From contig NZ_QRDQ01000013.1 of assembly GCF_003385895.1 (NCBI RefSeq), positions 62,001 to 126,000 of the forward strand: 64,000 nt of DNA, written 5' to 3'. Below the pieces are notes generated by a model, which ran no database searches, was not told the origin of the DNA, and saw only the letters and a program-made list of their open reading frames with translations. Shown here in pieces: positions 1-8,140 of the stretch; position 1 is the stretch's first letter; each line of letters starts with the position of its first letter. Both the position numbers and the translations under genes were made by a program. Source of the stretch: Flavobacterium cutihirudinis. Lineage in GTDB: Bacteria; Bacteroidota; Bacteroidia; Flavobacteriales; Flavobacteriaceae.

Positions 1-1946
1 GTACGGTCTCTTCTTAATGTACCTTCAAGGAACAAAAAGTTTTTATAACTTCCACTTACAGTTCCAAAAAGTGCATCTTTAAGTATTGTAAATTGTTTAG
101 AGCCACTATTAGCTAATCCAACAGAAGAATTTACATCATACCATCCTTCTACACTTAAACCACCATTAGTAGAACGAGACAAATATTTAGATGTTTCCTG
201 CGTTCCAGAATAACCAAACATTGCACCTACAGTAAAATCGTCATTTATTTTTTTGTTGTATGTCCCAATTAATTCGCCATAAAGAACATTATAGTCCTGA
301 CCTTCCATTTGATAAGACCCAGTTCCAAAACCGTAAATTAAGGGTTTTTCTAATGGATTCTTTGTTTCTGTGTTTATTGCTGTTAAATCAGTCGAAACAC
401 GTCCACGGATAGACAAATCTTTTGTAATTGAAAGCGTTTCAGTAAGACTTGCTATAACACGATTTGTAATCTCCTCTTGTTGATTTGCATTTGTATTCCA
501 AAAGAAATCACCAATATCAGCTTTAAAACCGTTACGAATAATATTTTCATCCGGAGTTAAACTTTGTCCATTTACTCCTGTAACATATTTATAACCTAAA
601 CTTGTTTTGTATTTTGCTTTGTACCAATCGCCATTATCAAAAGGGCTAAGCATACCTGTAAAGTTATTTACTAAACGGTCTAAAGCTACTGAACGATTAC
701 GCACATTTTGATTCAAATAACTAACAATAACATCTGTTTTCAACTTACCTGTCTTGAATGATGCATTTAAGTTGAAGTTATTCTTTTTATTGTTATTATT
801 CATACTCAAACCTTCAGATTCGATATGAGTATAAGAGAAACGAATATTGCTGTTTTCTGTACTGTTTGTAAGGGCAAAGTTTGTAGTTGCATCCCATGCG
901 TTTTGGAACATATTTTTGTAGCCATCTTTTTGTGCAGAGTACGGACGTACTACACCATCCCATGACATAATTGGTTGCCCGTCAAACCTAGGACCAAAGT
1001 TTACAGAACTGTTCGCAACTCCTCTCATATCATTAACTCCATCGCCATTTGTGTCATATTGCACAAAACCGTCTGGTCCAGCCCAGTTTGGATTAAAAGT
1101 ACCATTAGAATAACCCGGACCTCTTTCGTACTGAAATCTTGGCAAATAAGCAATTTGATTTCCTGAATAACTAGTGCTAAAATCAACACCTAGTCCTTTT
1201 TTTCCTTTTCCAGTTTTAGTTGTAATCAATACAACACCATTTACAGCCTCAGAACCATATAATGCAGCTGCAGAAGCTCCTTTTAAGATAGAAATATTTT
1301 CAACATCTTCAGGGTTGATATCTGCTAAACCGTTGTTTTTAATACGTGGCTGATTCCAATAATCACTGTTAGAAACCTCACCATTACGAATAGGCACACC
1401 ATCCATAACAATAAGCGGCTGGTTTCTACCTGTAATAGAGTTAATTCCACGAATCTGGATATTAATTGCTCCTGCTCCTCCTGGAGTAGCAGTAATACGT
1501 ACACCTGGTGCTTTACCGTACAATCCATTAGCAATTGTAGGAGACGCTGTTTTAACAATCGCATCTGCTTTAATTACACTCGTAGCATAACCGATCGATT
1601 TGTTCTTTTTAGATTGCCCTAAAGCGGTAACCGTAACACCATCTAATTCGTTAGTACCACTTGCTAATTTAAATGTCATTCCATCTACAGCTTTTACTTC
1701 AGCCGTTTTAAATCCTACAGAGCTAATAATAAGTGTAGCTCCTTCTCTTGCTGAAATTTTGAATGCTCCATTCTCATCAGTAATTGTTTCTTGTTTAGTC
1801 CCTTTTTCCCTAACGATAACAGAAGGAATCGGGAGATTTTCATTATCTGTAATTACCCCGGAGATCGTGGTGTTTTGAGCATTCACTCCTTGATAGCACA
1901 TTACCATTAGAAAAACTAACAGTGACTTGTAAAACAGTTTTCTCAT
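1..1946 (-). CDS. SusC/RagA-like TonB-dependent outer-membrane receptor, 5' part only
   Basis: The minus-strand frame opens at 1946 with MRKLFYKSLLVFLMVMC, a signal peptide ending near NAQ, and stays open to the left edge, so about 648 residues are visible and the C-terminal barrel strands are missing. Residues about 25-110 are a carboxypeptidase-regulatory-like domain (TISGVITDNENLPIPSV), typical of SusC. The plug follows with GLYGKAPGVRIT, QIRGINSITG, PLIVMDGVPI and the ISILKGASAAALYGSEA block that is diagnostic for the family. SusC proteins import oligosaccharides through the outer membrane with a SusD lipoprotein, expected just beyond the left edge. It lies downstream of the LacI gene on the same strand, with 275 bp between them that contain a LacI-type palindrome at 2178-2191. 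The transported sugar cannot be read from the sequence. Confidence 0.95.
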   Translation of the reverse strand, partial: MRKLFYKSLLVFLMVMCYQGVNAQNTTISGVITDNENLPIPSVIVREKGTKQETITDENGAFKISAREGATLIISSVGFKTAEVKAVDGMTFKLASGTNELDGVTVTALGQSKKNKSIGYATSVIKADAIVKTASPTIANGLYGKAPGVRITATPGGAGAINIQIRGINSITGRNQPLIVMDGVPIRNGEVSNSDYWNQPRIKNNGLADINPEDVENISILKGASAAALYGSEAVNGVVLITTKTGKGKKGLGVDFSTSYSGNQIAYLPRFQYERGPGYSNGTFNPNWAGPDGFVQYDTNGDGVNDMRGVANSSVNFGPRFDGQPIMSWDGVVRPYSAQKDGYKNMFQNAWDATTNFALTNSTENSNIRFSYTHIESEGLSMNNNNKKNNFNLNASFKTGKLKTDVIVSYLNQNVRNRSVALDRLVNNFTGMLSPFDNGDWYKAKYKTSLGYKYVTGVNGQSLTPDENIIRNGFKADIGDFFWNTNANQQEEITNRVIASLTETLSITKDLSIRGRVSTDLTAINTETKNPLEKPLIYGFGTGSYQMEGQDYNVLYGELIGTYNKKINDDFTVGAMFGYSGTQETSKYLSRSTNGGLSVEGWYDVNSSVGLANSGSKQFTILKDALFGTVSGSYKNFLFLEGTLRRDR

Positions 1947-2177
1947 AATTAATATTAGTTTGGTTTGGTTTTAAATTTTTCTAAATAAAAGGTTCTGATT
2001 TTTTTTAAAAAAAATATTGAATACTAAAACCTTTGATTTCTATATTACCTTTTCCTAACCTGGATCTGGTAATAGTTAAGTTTCTTGTTTATTACATCTC
2101 TATTTTTTCTTTTATATCATAAGCGTTTTTTTTGTTTAATAATTTGTTTAAGTTTTCTGAGTTATCTTTTCCGCCAA

Positions 2178-2191
2178 CTATAACGTTTTAG
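2178..2191. promoter_or_regulatory. LacI-type operator candidate upstream of the SusC-like gene
   Basis: CTATAACGTTTTAG is palindromic around a central CG and differs at one position from the consensus CTAAAACGTTTTAG shared by five other sites in this window. It lies about 230 bp before the receptor start codon. The rest of 1947-2221 is AT-rich and shows no convincing promoter or ORF. Confidence 0.55.
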
Positions 2192-2221
2192 CAATTGTTT
2201 TTTAAAAAAAGGAAACAATTC

Positions 2222-3235
2222 CTATACTGACTCTCTTATAGTTAAACTTCCTTTTTTCTTTTCTTTTATTATCTTATAATCACTTCCGTCTGTCATTTGA
2301 CTCATTAGGAGCTTTACTGTTTTTTTTCCCATTTCTTCAATTGGCTGCGATAAAACAGTAATAGAAGGAGAATGTAACCTGAAACTGTCATGATCATCAA
2401 AACTGATCACCGCTTTGTCTACAGGAATTTTCAAACCTAGCCGCCTTAAAGACTGTAATCCTGCAAGTAGCAAATAATTTGCTCCAAAGAGTATCGCGTC
2501 GATATCGGTATTCTTGCTCAAAAATTCAGAGATCTTTTCTATTCTTTTGTCTTCTGTTATATGATATTCAATATCCAGAATTCGTGACTCATCATACAAA
2601 CCAGCTTCTGTCAATGCATGCGTATAACCTTGTTTCCTCAGATTCATCTGAATCAGCTGTGAGTAATTGGTAACGAATGCGATTTTTTTGAATCCTTTTT
2701 CTAACAGAAAATTTGTCGCTTTTTCAGCTCCTTCAAAATTATCCAGTACTACATGACTTACATCTTGTCCTTCAAAATAACGATCGACTAATACCACCGG
2801 ACATTGAAGTTCTAATAATCTGTCTATCGTACTTTTCATGTTTTCTGTAGGCGTTATGATAAAACCATCAACATTTGCCTGCAACAAACTATCTACCAAC
2901 TCCACTGCACGTTCATCGCTTCCTCCGGTACTACAATAAAACACTCTATAATTAGAATTTATCGCCTCACGCTCAATCACTTTTGCTAAATCAGAAAAAA
3001 AGTGATTTGATATATCTTCTACAATAAGCCCAATCGATCGTGTTTTTCCAGTTCTTAAACTACTGGCGATCATATTGAGTTTAAATTTCATTTCTTCACT
3101 AACCTTAAAGACCTTCTTAATCACTTCTTTGCTTATCCCCATCTTCTCGCCTTTGTTATTCAGAACAAACGAAACAGTAGTTACCGATACATTTGCTGCT
3201 TTGGCGATATCTTTAATGGTGATGTTTTTTTTCAT
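2222..3235 (-). CDS. LacI-family transcriptional regulator
   Basis: 337 aa, the usual LacI length. Residues 4-27 form the helix-turn-helix (TIKDIAKAANVSVTTVSFVL) followed by the hinge helix region around residue 50-58 (NMIASSLRTGKTRSIGLIV), then a periplasmic-binding-protein-like effector domain (VDGFIITPT, LVDRYFEG, FLLEKGFKKIAFVTN). Such proteins bind 14-20 bp CG-centred palindromes and release or bind DNA on sugar binding. It sits between the SusC-like gene and the GH29-to-GH3 operon. Two CG-centred palindromes lie in its own promoter, so autoregulation is likely, and the same motif appears before several catabolic genes here. The effector is not readable; fucose or a fucosylated sugar would fit the target genes (inference). 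Confidence 0.95.
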   Translation of the reverse strand: MKKNITIKDIAKAANVSVTTVSFVLNNKGEKMGISKEVIKKVFKVSEEMKFKLNMIASSLRTGKTRSIGLIVEDISNHFFSDLAKVIEREAINSNYRVFYCSTGGSDERAVELVDSLLQANVDGFIITPTENMKSTIDRLLELQCPVVLVDRYFEGQDVSHVVLDNFEGAEKATNFLLEKGFKKIAFVTNYSQLIQMNLRKQGYTHALTEAGLYDESRILDIEYHITEDKRIEKISEFLSKNTDIDAILFGANYLLLAGLQSLRRLGLKIPVDKAVISFDDHDSFRLHSPSITVLSQPIEEMGKKTVKLLMSQMTDGSDYKIIKEKKKGSLTIRESV

Positions 3236-3277
3236 GAAACGTTAAGTTTATCTTAAACCTTAGTTAATATATTAAAA

Positions 3278-3308
3278 CAAATATATATTTAATAAAACGA
3301 TTTACAAA
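3278..3308 (-). promoter_or_regulatory. promoter of the lacI-type gene
   Basis: On the minus strand, TTTG at 3308-3305 is separated by 19 nt from TATATTTG at 3285-3278, matching the Bacteroidota -33/-7 pattern (TTTG, spacer 19-21, TAnnTTTG). The -7 box lies 43 bp before the ATG at 3235. Confidence 0.65.
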
Positions 3309-3318
3309 AACGTTTTAG
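3292..3318. promoter_or_regulatory. tandem LacI-type operators inside the lacI promoter
   Basis: CAAAAACGTTTTAG at 3305-3318 covers the -33 element and is one base from the consensus palindrome CTAAAACGTTTTAG. ATAAAACGATTTAC at 3292-3305 (11 of 14) fills the spacer to the -7 box. Their CG centres are 13 bp apart. A repressor bound here would block the promoter, which suggests autorepression. Confidence 0.6.
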
Positions 3319-3792
3319 TATTTTTTTTATATTCATTTAAATATTTTAACATTTAAAAAACCTAATTTCAAATTTTATCGCTAACCTCCTGAAAATAAAA
3401 CATTAATTATCATAAAAAGGATGTTATTTTTCCCACAAAAACTCAAAACAGCAGCCAAATTCAATAAAAATTAATACTGCAAAAAATGCCATCATAAAAT
3501 CAGAAAAAATGCGACATATTTAACATAAATATATGTTAAGTAATTTTCATATAACAATTCCATTTCACTTTTACAGTATTTTTTTTAACATAAAATAACC
3601 GAAATTCTTTTTATTCAATTTTTATCATCTAGATCAAACTATTTTAAAAACAATTACGCTTCGTTATTTCTCTTTTTTTAAAGTTGTAAGCTTTTTTTTG
3701 CATTTGATTTTAGCTCAAGGCTAAAATTTCACAAATTCAACTTACTTTTTAATTCAATTCAGAGATCTTTTTCAATTTTTGAACTGCTTTTT
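3319..3792. other. gene-free AT-rich stretch between lacI promoter and GH3 gene end
   Basis: No supported gene lies here. A small hairpin at 3707-3727 (8-bp arms ATTTTAGC/GCTAAAAT, loop TCAAG) lies 65 bp past the GH3 stop codon and could mark the 3' end of the long minus-strand transcript. It lacks a T-run in that orientation, so it is not a clear intrinsic terminator. Confidence 0.4.
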
Positions 3793-6462
3793 CTACTCTG
3801 AAACAGTAAGTATATCTCTTAGTCGAATATCTCTTGATGAAGCTCCAATCATAATTCTGAAATTGCCTGGTTCAACAACCCAGTTCATTTCGCCATTCAA
3901 CATTTTAAGTGTTTCTTTATTGATATCAAATGAGATTTCTTTTGATTCTCCCGCTTTAAGCGAAATTCTCTGAAAACCTTTTAACTGTTTTATCGGTTGA
4001 GCAACAGAAGCCAAAACATCACGCACATACAACTGAACAACCTCATCTCCATCAACAGTACTTGTATTTTTTATTGTGCAATACACTTTCGTTGTTTCTG
4101 CTTTTCCGATTTGTTTTTTGTCAAATCGCAAATTGCTGTATTCAAATGTTGAATAACTCAATCCGAAACCAAAAGGAAATAAAGGCGCACCATTTAAATT
4201 GGTATAATCATCAGAACGTCCTGTCGGTTTATGATTGTAGACCAATGGCAATTGTCCTTCAAAAACAGGAAATGTTATTGGCAAACGTCCTGCAGGATTT
4301 TTATCTCCAAACAAAATATTTGCAACAGCATGACCGCCATCTTCGCCCGGATACCAAACGTCTAAAATTGATGGTACATTATTAATCCACTTGTCCATTG
4401 TAATAGCGCTTCCTCCTACCAAAACAACTACAACTGGTTTTCCGGTTGCTGCTACAGCATTTATTAATTCTTCCTGATGTCCAAGTAAACCTAAATAAGC
4501 TCTGTCATTGAATTCACCTTCTTCGATTCCCGCAGCAATTACCGCCACATCCGATTTTTTGGCAGCCGCTACAGCTTCATCAATTTTATTTTGCCAGTCA
4601 TTATTTACGCCAACATTCCAGACTAATTTAAATTTCGCATAACCTTGTGATTCAAAAAACTCAATTCTGATATCGTATTCTTTGTCTTTTTCAAATTTAA
4701 AATCAACAAGTTTTGTTGAATACGTTTGGCTTTTCCAATTGTCAATAATTAGTTTTCCATTTAAGTACAAGCGATAACCATCGTTTCCTTCAAAACCAAT
4801 TTTATAAGTTCCCGTTTCCGGAGATTTTATTTTTCCGCTCCATTTAACTGAATAAAAATCGTAATTGATTTTTTCCTGATCCGGAGAATAAAGTGTCCAG
4901 TCAAAATTAATTAACTGATCTAATCGTGTTAAAACCGGACTTCCGCTTAGTTGTACATTATTAAAGTACTCACCAGACAAACCATTTACGGTTTTACCTT
5001 TTTCAACACTAAACAACTGAGTCAAAGGAACCGAAACATATTCCGTATTTCTTCTGCCAACTCCTTTCGCAAGGTTTATCTGAGTTGCTGTTCCTAACTT
5101 TGCTTTTATTCCGTCAAGCATACTTACTTTTCCGTTGCCCGGACCACTGTAACCTCCCAAACGTGCTTCAGTAATATCATTTCCAATTAAGGCAATTGAT
5201 TTTATTGATTTTTTAAGTGGTAAAACATTATTCTCGTTTTTAAGCAAAACCATTCCTTTTTCGGCAGCTTCTCTCGACAATAATTTGTGAGCAGGATTTC
5301 CGTTCCATTTGTTGGTCTCTTTTTCATCCGCATATGGATTCTCAAACAATCCCAATTCAAATTTCAATCGTAGAACTCTCGCCACAGCTTCGTCAATATT
5401 TTTCATGTCGATTCTTCCGTCAAGGAAAGGCGGCTGAAATAATTTGTAATGATCGTATGCCGTTTGAAAAATCACATCCAAACCATTGTTGATGGCATTT
5501 GCTCCCGATTCAGGATAATCTTTTGCGGTATAATGCAGTACATTTCCGCCACCTACAGCATTTGCATCAGAAATAATGAACCCTTTAAAATTCATTTCTC
5601 CTTTTAATTTTTTGTTCAACAACCAGTCGTTTGCCGTACAAGGGCTTCCATTTATAGTATTGTACGAAGTCATCACACTTCGGCTTCCTCCTTCGGTAAA
5701 ACACGCACGGAAAGGCGGAAACTGATATTCTTCCAGATAGCGTTCATTGTAATCAATTGGGTAACTATCACGACCACCGTCGCCGCTGTTGGCAAGAAAA
5801 TGTTTAGGAGTTGTGATTACGCCTCTTTCTTCAAACGAGGAAACATATGCTACACCCATTTTTGAAGAAAGAAAAGGATCTTCTCCATATGTTTCTTCCA
5901 CTCTTCCCCAGCGAACATCTGAGGCAAGATTAACCACTGGCGAAAGAATCTGACGAATTCCGCGACTTTTTGATTCCATTGCAATCGCTGTCGAAACCCT
6001 TTTCATCAATCCGGTATCAAAGGTTGCAGCCAATGAAATAGATTGCGGAAAAGCAGTTGCGCCATCTCTTACTAATCCGTGCAACGCTTCATCAAAAGCG
6101 ATAATCGGAATTCCTAGACGTGTTTTCTCCACAAAATATTTCTGAATTTTATTAACCAGTTTCACTGTTTCTTTTGCATTACTGGCGGCACTATAATCTA
6201 AAATTTGATTGCTGGCGTCGGTACTTCCTTTTGCACTGACCTGAAAACCAAATATTCCATTTTTATAATTGGCTTCTCCATCAGACAAATCACCTGGAAT
6301 CATGAACATTTGCCAAAATTTCTCTTCCGTCGTCATTCTGGACAATAAATCCTGAACGCGTTCTTCAACAGGTAATTTTGCATTTTTATATTTTGGCGCA
6401 TTCTGAGAATATAGTGTCTGAAATCCCAGAAATAAGCCTAGTAAAAGTATTTTTTTGTTCAT
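3793..6462 (-). CDS. GH3 beta-glycosidase with inserted PA14 domain, secreted
   Basis: I choose the ATG at 6462, because MNKKILLLGLFLGF begins a clean signal peptide ending TLYSQ; an in-frame ATG 10 codons upstream (6492) would spoil it. The GH3 N-terminal barrel runs about 25-370 with KHF (TTPKHFLANSGDGG) and the nucleophile region GFIISDANAVGG, Asp299. The C-terminal GH3 sandwich is interrupted by a PA14 domain (about 480-620: SGEYFNN, FEGNDGYRLYLNGKLIIDNW) and ends in an Fn3-like domain. GH3 enzymes release terminal beta-glucose, xylose or GlcNAc; the acceptor cannot be predicted. SDANAVGG instead of the common SDW leaves beta-xylosidase or beta-glucosidase open. It is the last gene of the minus-strand run beginning at 16156, separated from the GH29 before it by a terminator and a repeat, so it may be transcribed on its own. 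Confidence 0.93.
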   Translation of the reverse strand: MNKKILLLGLFLGFQTLYSQNAPKYKNAKLPVEERVQDLLSRMTTEEKFWQMFMIPGDLSDGEANYKNGIFGFQVSAKGSTDASNQILDYSAASNAKETVKLVNKIQKYFVEKTRLGIPIIAFDEALHGLVRDGATAFPQSISLAATFDTGLMKRVSTAIAMESKSRGIRQILSPVVNLASDVRWGRVEETYGEDPFLSSKMGVAYVSSFEERGVITTPKHFLANSGDGGRDSYPIDYNERYLEEYQFPPFRACFTEGGSRSVMTSYNTINGSPCTANDWLLNKKLKGEMNFKGFIISDANAVGGGNVLHYTAKDYPESGANAINNGLDVIFQTAYDHYKLFQPPFLDGRIDMKNIDEAVARVLRLKFELGLFENPYADEKETNKWNGNPAHKLLSREAAEKGMVLLKNENNVLPLKKSIKSIALIGNDITEARLGGYSGPGNGKVSMLDGIKAKLGTATQINLAKGVGRRNTEYVSVPLTQLFSVEKGKTVNGLSGEYFNNVQLSGSPVLTRLDQLINFDWTLYSPDQEKINYDFYSVKWSGKIKSPETGTYKIGFEGNDGYRLYLNGKLIIDNWKSQTYSTKLVDFKFEKDKEYDIRIEFFESQGYAKFKLVWNVGVNNDWQNKIDEAVAAAKKSDVAVIAAGIEEGEFNDRAYLGLLGHQEELINAVAATGKPVVVVLVGGSAITMDKWINNVPSILDVWYPGEDGGHAVANILFGDKNPAGRLPITFPVFEGQLPLVYNHKPTGRSDDYTNLNGAPLFPFGFGLSYSTFEYSNLRFDKKQIGKAETTKVYCTIKNTSTVDGDEVVQLYVRDVLASVAQPIKQLKGFQRISLKAGESKEISFDINKETLKMLNGEMNWVVEPGNFRIMIGASSRDIRLRDILTVSE

Positions 6463-6539
6463 AATAATAGTATTGAAATAGCGATAAGGCATATATTTTT
6501 ATTGATTTTAACCTGTTGAGGATACTTGATCTTTTTTTA

Positions 6540-6676
6540 AACACATAGAAACATAGACTTTATATATAAATGAAGTTGACTAAAAGAAACTAGTTTCTAA
6601 CACATAGCCAACTATGTTTATTTTAAACAAGTGAAACGCCTTTTTTCAGCACCAAAAATCTATGTTTCTATGTGTT
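6540..6676. repeat. dispersed inverted-repeat element, copy 1 (family A)
   Basis: Perfect 18-bp arms AACACATAGAAACATAGA (6540-6557) and its reverse complement (6659-6676) enclose about 100 bp with an internal ACACATAG...CTATG segment. A second copy in opposite orientation lies at 40462-40592. It occupies most of the 6463-6778 intergenic stretch. Confidence 0.75.
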
Positions 6677-6733
6677 AAAAATTGTATCCAAAAGGCTGAT
6701 TGTTAAAGAATCAACTCAAAAAAATTAGATAAA

Positions 6734-6767
6734 AAAATGTCATCTCCTTTTCTGGAGATGACATTTT
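6734..6767 (-). terminator. intrinsic terminator after the GH29 gene
   Basis: Perfect 14-bp arms AAAATGTCATCTCC (6734-6747) and GGAGATGACATTTT (6754-6767) with a 6-nt loop. It starts 12 bp past the GH29 stop codon and has A/T runs on both sides, so it could act in both directions. Confidence 0.8.
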
Positions 6768-6778
6768 AAAATTTAGTA

Positions 6779-8116
6779 TTAGTTTGTCAGGAATCCTCCG
6801 TGACCTCTGTATAATTTAATTGGTGCATCTAAAGTAACTTTAATGCAAGTCACATATTTATCAATTGCAGTCTCTGGTAAATCAATGTAAACCAATCCCG
6901 GAACTGCACTCCAAGAAATTTTTCCTACCACTTTATGAGTCAGTTTTACATTTGAACCCAAAACTGTAATATCCTGAATTTTATTATCAAGACCTTTCAA
7001 CATTAATTGACCTGAAGTTTTTCCGTGAACAAATAAATAAAGTGTTTTTGAATCTTTCGAAAGTGTTGTTGGTCCATAAAAATGCCCCATCGGAATTCCA
7101 GGAACTGTTCCAAAAATACCTTCTCCATTTCTTCTGTTCCAATCACCTAGTTCTTTTAGCGTTGACACAACCGTTTCAGGATAAGTTCCATCAGGTTTTG
7201 GTCCGATGTCAAGTAATAAGTTTCCACCGTTTGAAACTGCGTCTACAAAAATCGTTACGATTTCGTAAGGTGTTTTCCAATTGTTATCGCTCACACGGTA
7301 ACCCCAGTTTTCATTCATTGTCATACACAATTCCCACCATTTGAACGCTGGACGCACTACTGGGAAATTTTGTTCCGGAGTATCATAATCGCCATAACCT
7401 TGCAAACGTCCGTTGATAATTGTGTTCGGATTTCTGTCCAACATCATTTTACGAGTTTTCTCAGCTTGCCATTCTTCTGCGCTATGTTCCCAATCGCCAT
7501 CAAACCACCATAAATCCGGATTGTACCAATCTGAAATTTCTTTGATTTGACCTTGGAAGAATTTTTGAAAACGCTCCCAACGTGCTGGTTCTTTTTTAAT
7601 ATCGTAACGTGCTTTATCTTTCAAAAAGCCCGGATAATCGTTATGTGTCCAATCGATTAATGAAAAATAAGCACCACATTTTACATCTCTTTTGCGTAGT
7701 TCTTCAAAAAATGGCTTCACCATATCTTTCTTTGCAGGACACGTTTTTACAGAACTTAGTTTCCCTAGTTTCGTATCATACATTGCCACACCATCATGAT
7801 GTTTTGTCGTGATTACAGCATATTTTGCACCAGAATCTTTGATCATATCTGCCCATGCTGCAGGATCATATTTACTTAATGTGTAACCTTTTTGTTGTTT
7901 CATATAATCTTCAACAGAAATTTTTCCGTTGTGAAAACTCCAAGATTCAGAAACGTCAGCAACAGAATAGATTCCGGCGTGAATGAAGATTCCTAGTTTA
8001 GCATCTTCAAACCATTTCATTTTTTCGGCAATATCTTTTGCTTCAATTTTGTTTTGCGAATAGCCTGCGATAGTTGTACCAAGTACTAAAATCGCTAAGA
8101 TTATCTTTTTGGTCAT
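6779..8116 (-). CDS. GH29 alpha-L-fucosidase, secreted
   Basis: 445 aa with signal peptide (MTKKIILAILVLGTTIAGYSQ). The GH29 barrel follows: MKWFEDAKLGIFIHAGIYS, ITTKHHDGVAMYDT, and the nucleophile motif LWWFDGDWEHS with Asp206. A C-terminal beta domain (about 345-430) follows and no binding module is attached. Retaining fucosidases of this family remove terminal alpha-L-fucose. It differs from the other four GH29 of the window: nucleophile context FDGDW instead of LDGGW/LDGCW or FDGANGG, and ISVEDYMKQQ after the first motif, so a different linkage preference is likely (inference). It is 24 bp downstream of the GH2 gene and followed by a terminator. Confidence 0.93.
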   Translation of the reverse strand: MTKKIILAILVLGTTIAGYSQNKIEAKDIAEKMKWFEDAKLGIFIHAGIYSVADVSESWSFHNGKISVEDYMKQQKGYTLSKYDPAAWADMIKDSGAKYAVITTKHHDGVAMYDTKLGKLSSVKTCPAKKDMVKPFFEELRKRDVKCGAYFSLIDWTHNDYPGFLKDKARYDIKKEPARWERFQKFFQGQIKEISDWYNPDLWWFDGDWEHSAEEWQAEKTRKMMLDRNPNTIINGRLQGYGDYDTPEQNFPVVRPAFKWWELCMTMNENWGYRVSDNNWKTPYEIVTIFVDAVSNGGNLLLDIGPKPDGTYPETVVSTLKELGDWNRRNGEGIFGTVPGIPMGHFYGPTTLSKDSKTLYLFVHGKTSGQLMLKGLDNKIQDITVLGSNVKLTHKVVGKISWSAVPGLVYIDLPETAIDKYVTCIKVTLDAPIKLYRGHGGFLTN

Positions 8117-8140
8117 TTTGTTTGTTTTTATTATAGTTTA

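Noticed and set aside
1325..1564. 79-residue minus-strand ORF
   Set aside because: Another frame inside the SusC-like plug domain.
3707..3727. hairpin as intrinsic terminator of the GH3 gene
   Set aside because: No T-run follows it on the minus strand; kept only as a note in the intergenic entry.
4062..4385. 107-residue plus-strand ORF
   Set aside because: Antisense to the conserved C-terminal domain of GH3; no domain or promoter.
6463..6492. upstream ATG for GH3
   Set aside because: It would put MPYRYFNTII before a good signal peptide; the ATG at 6462 is more likely.
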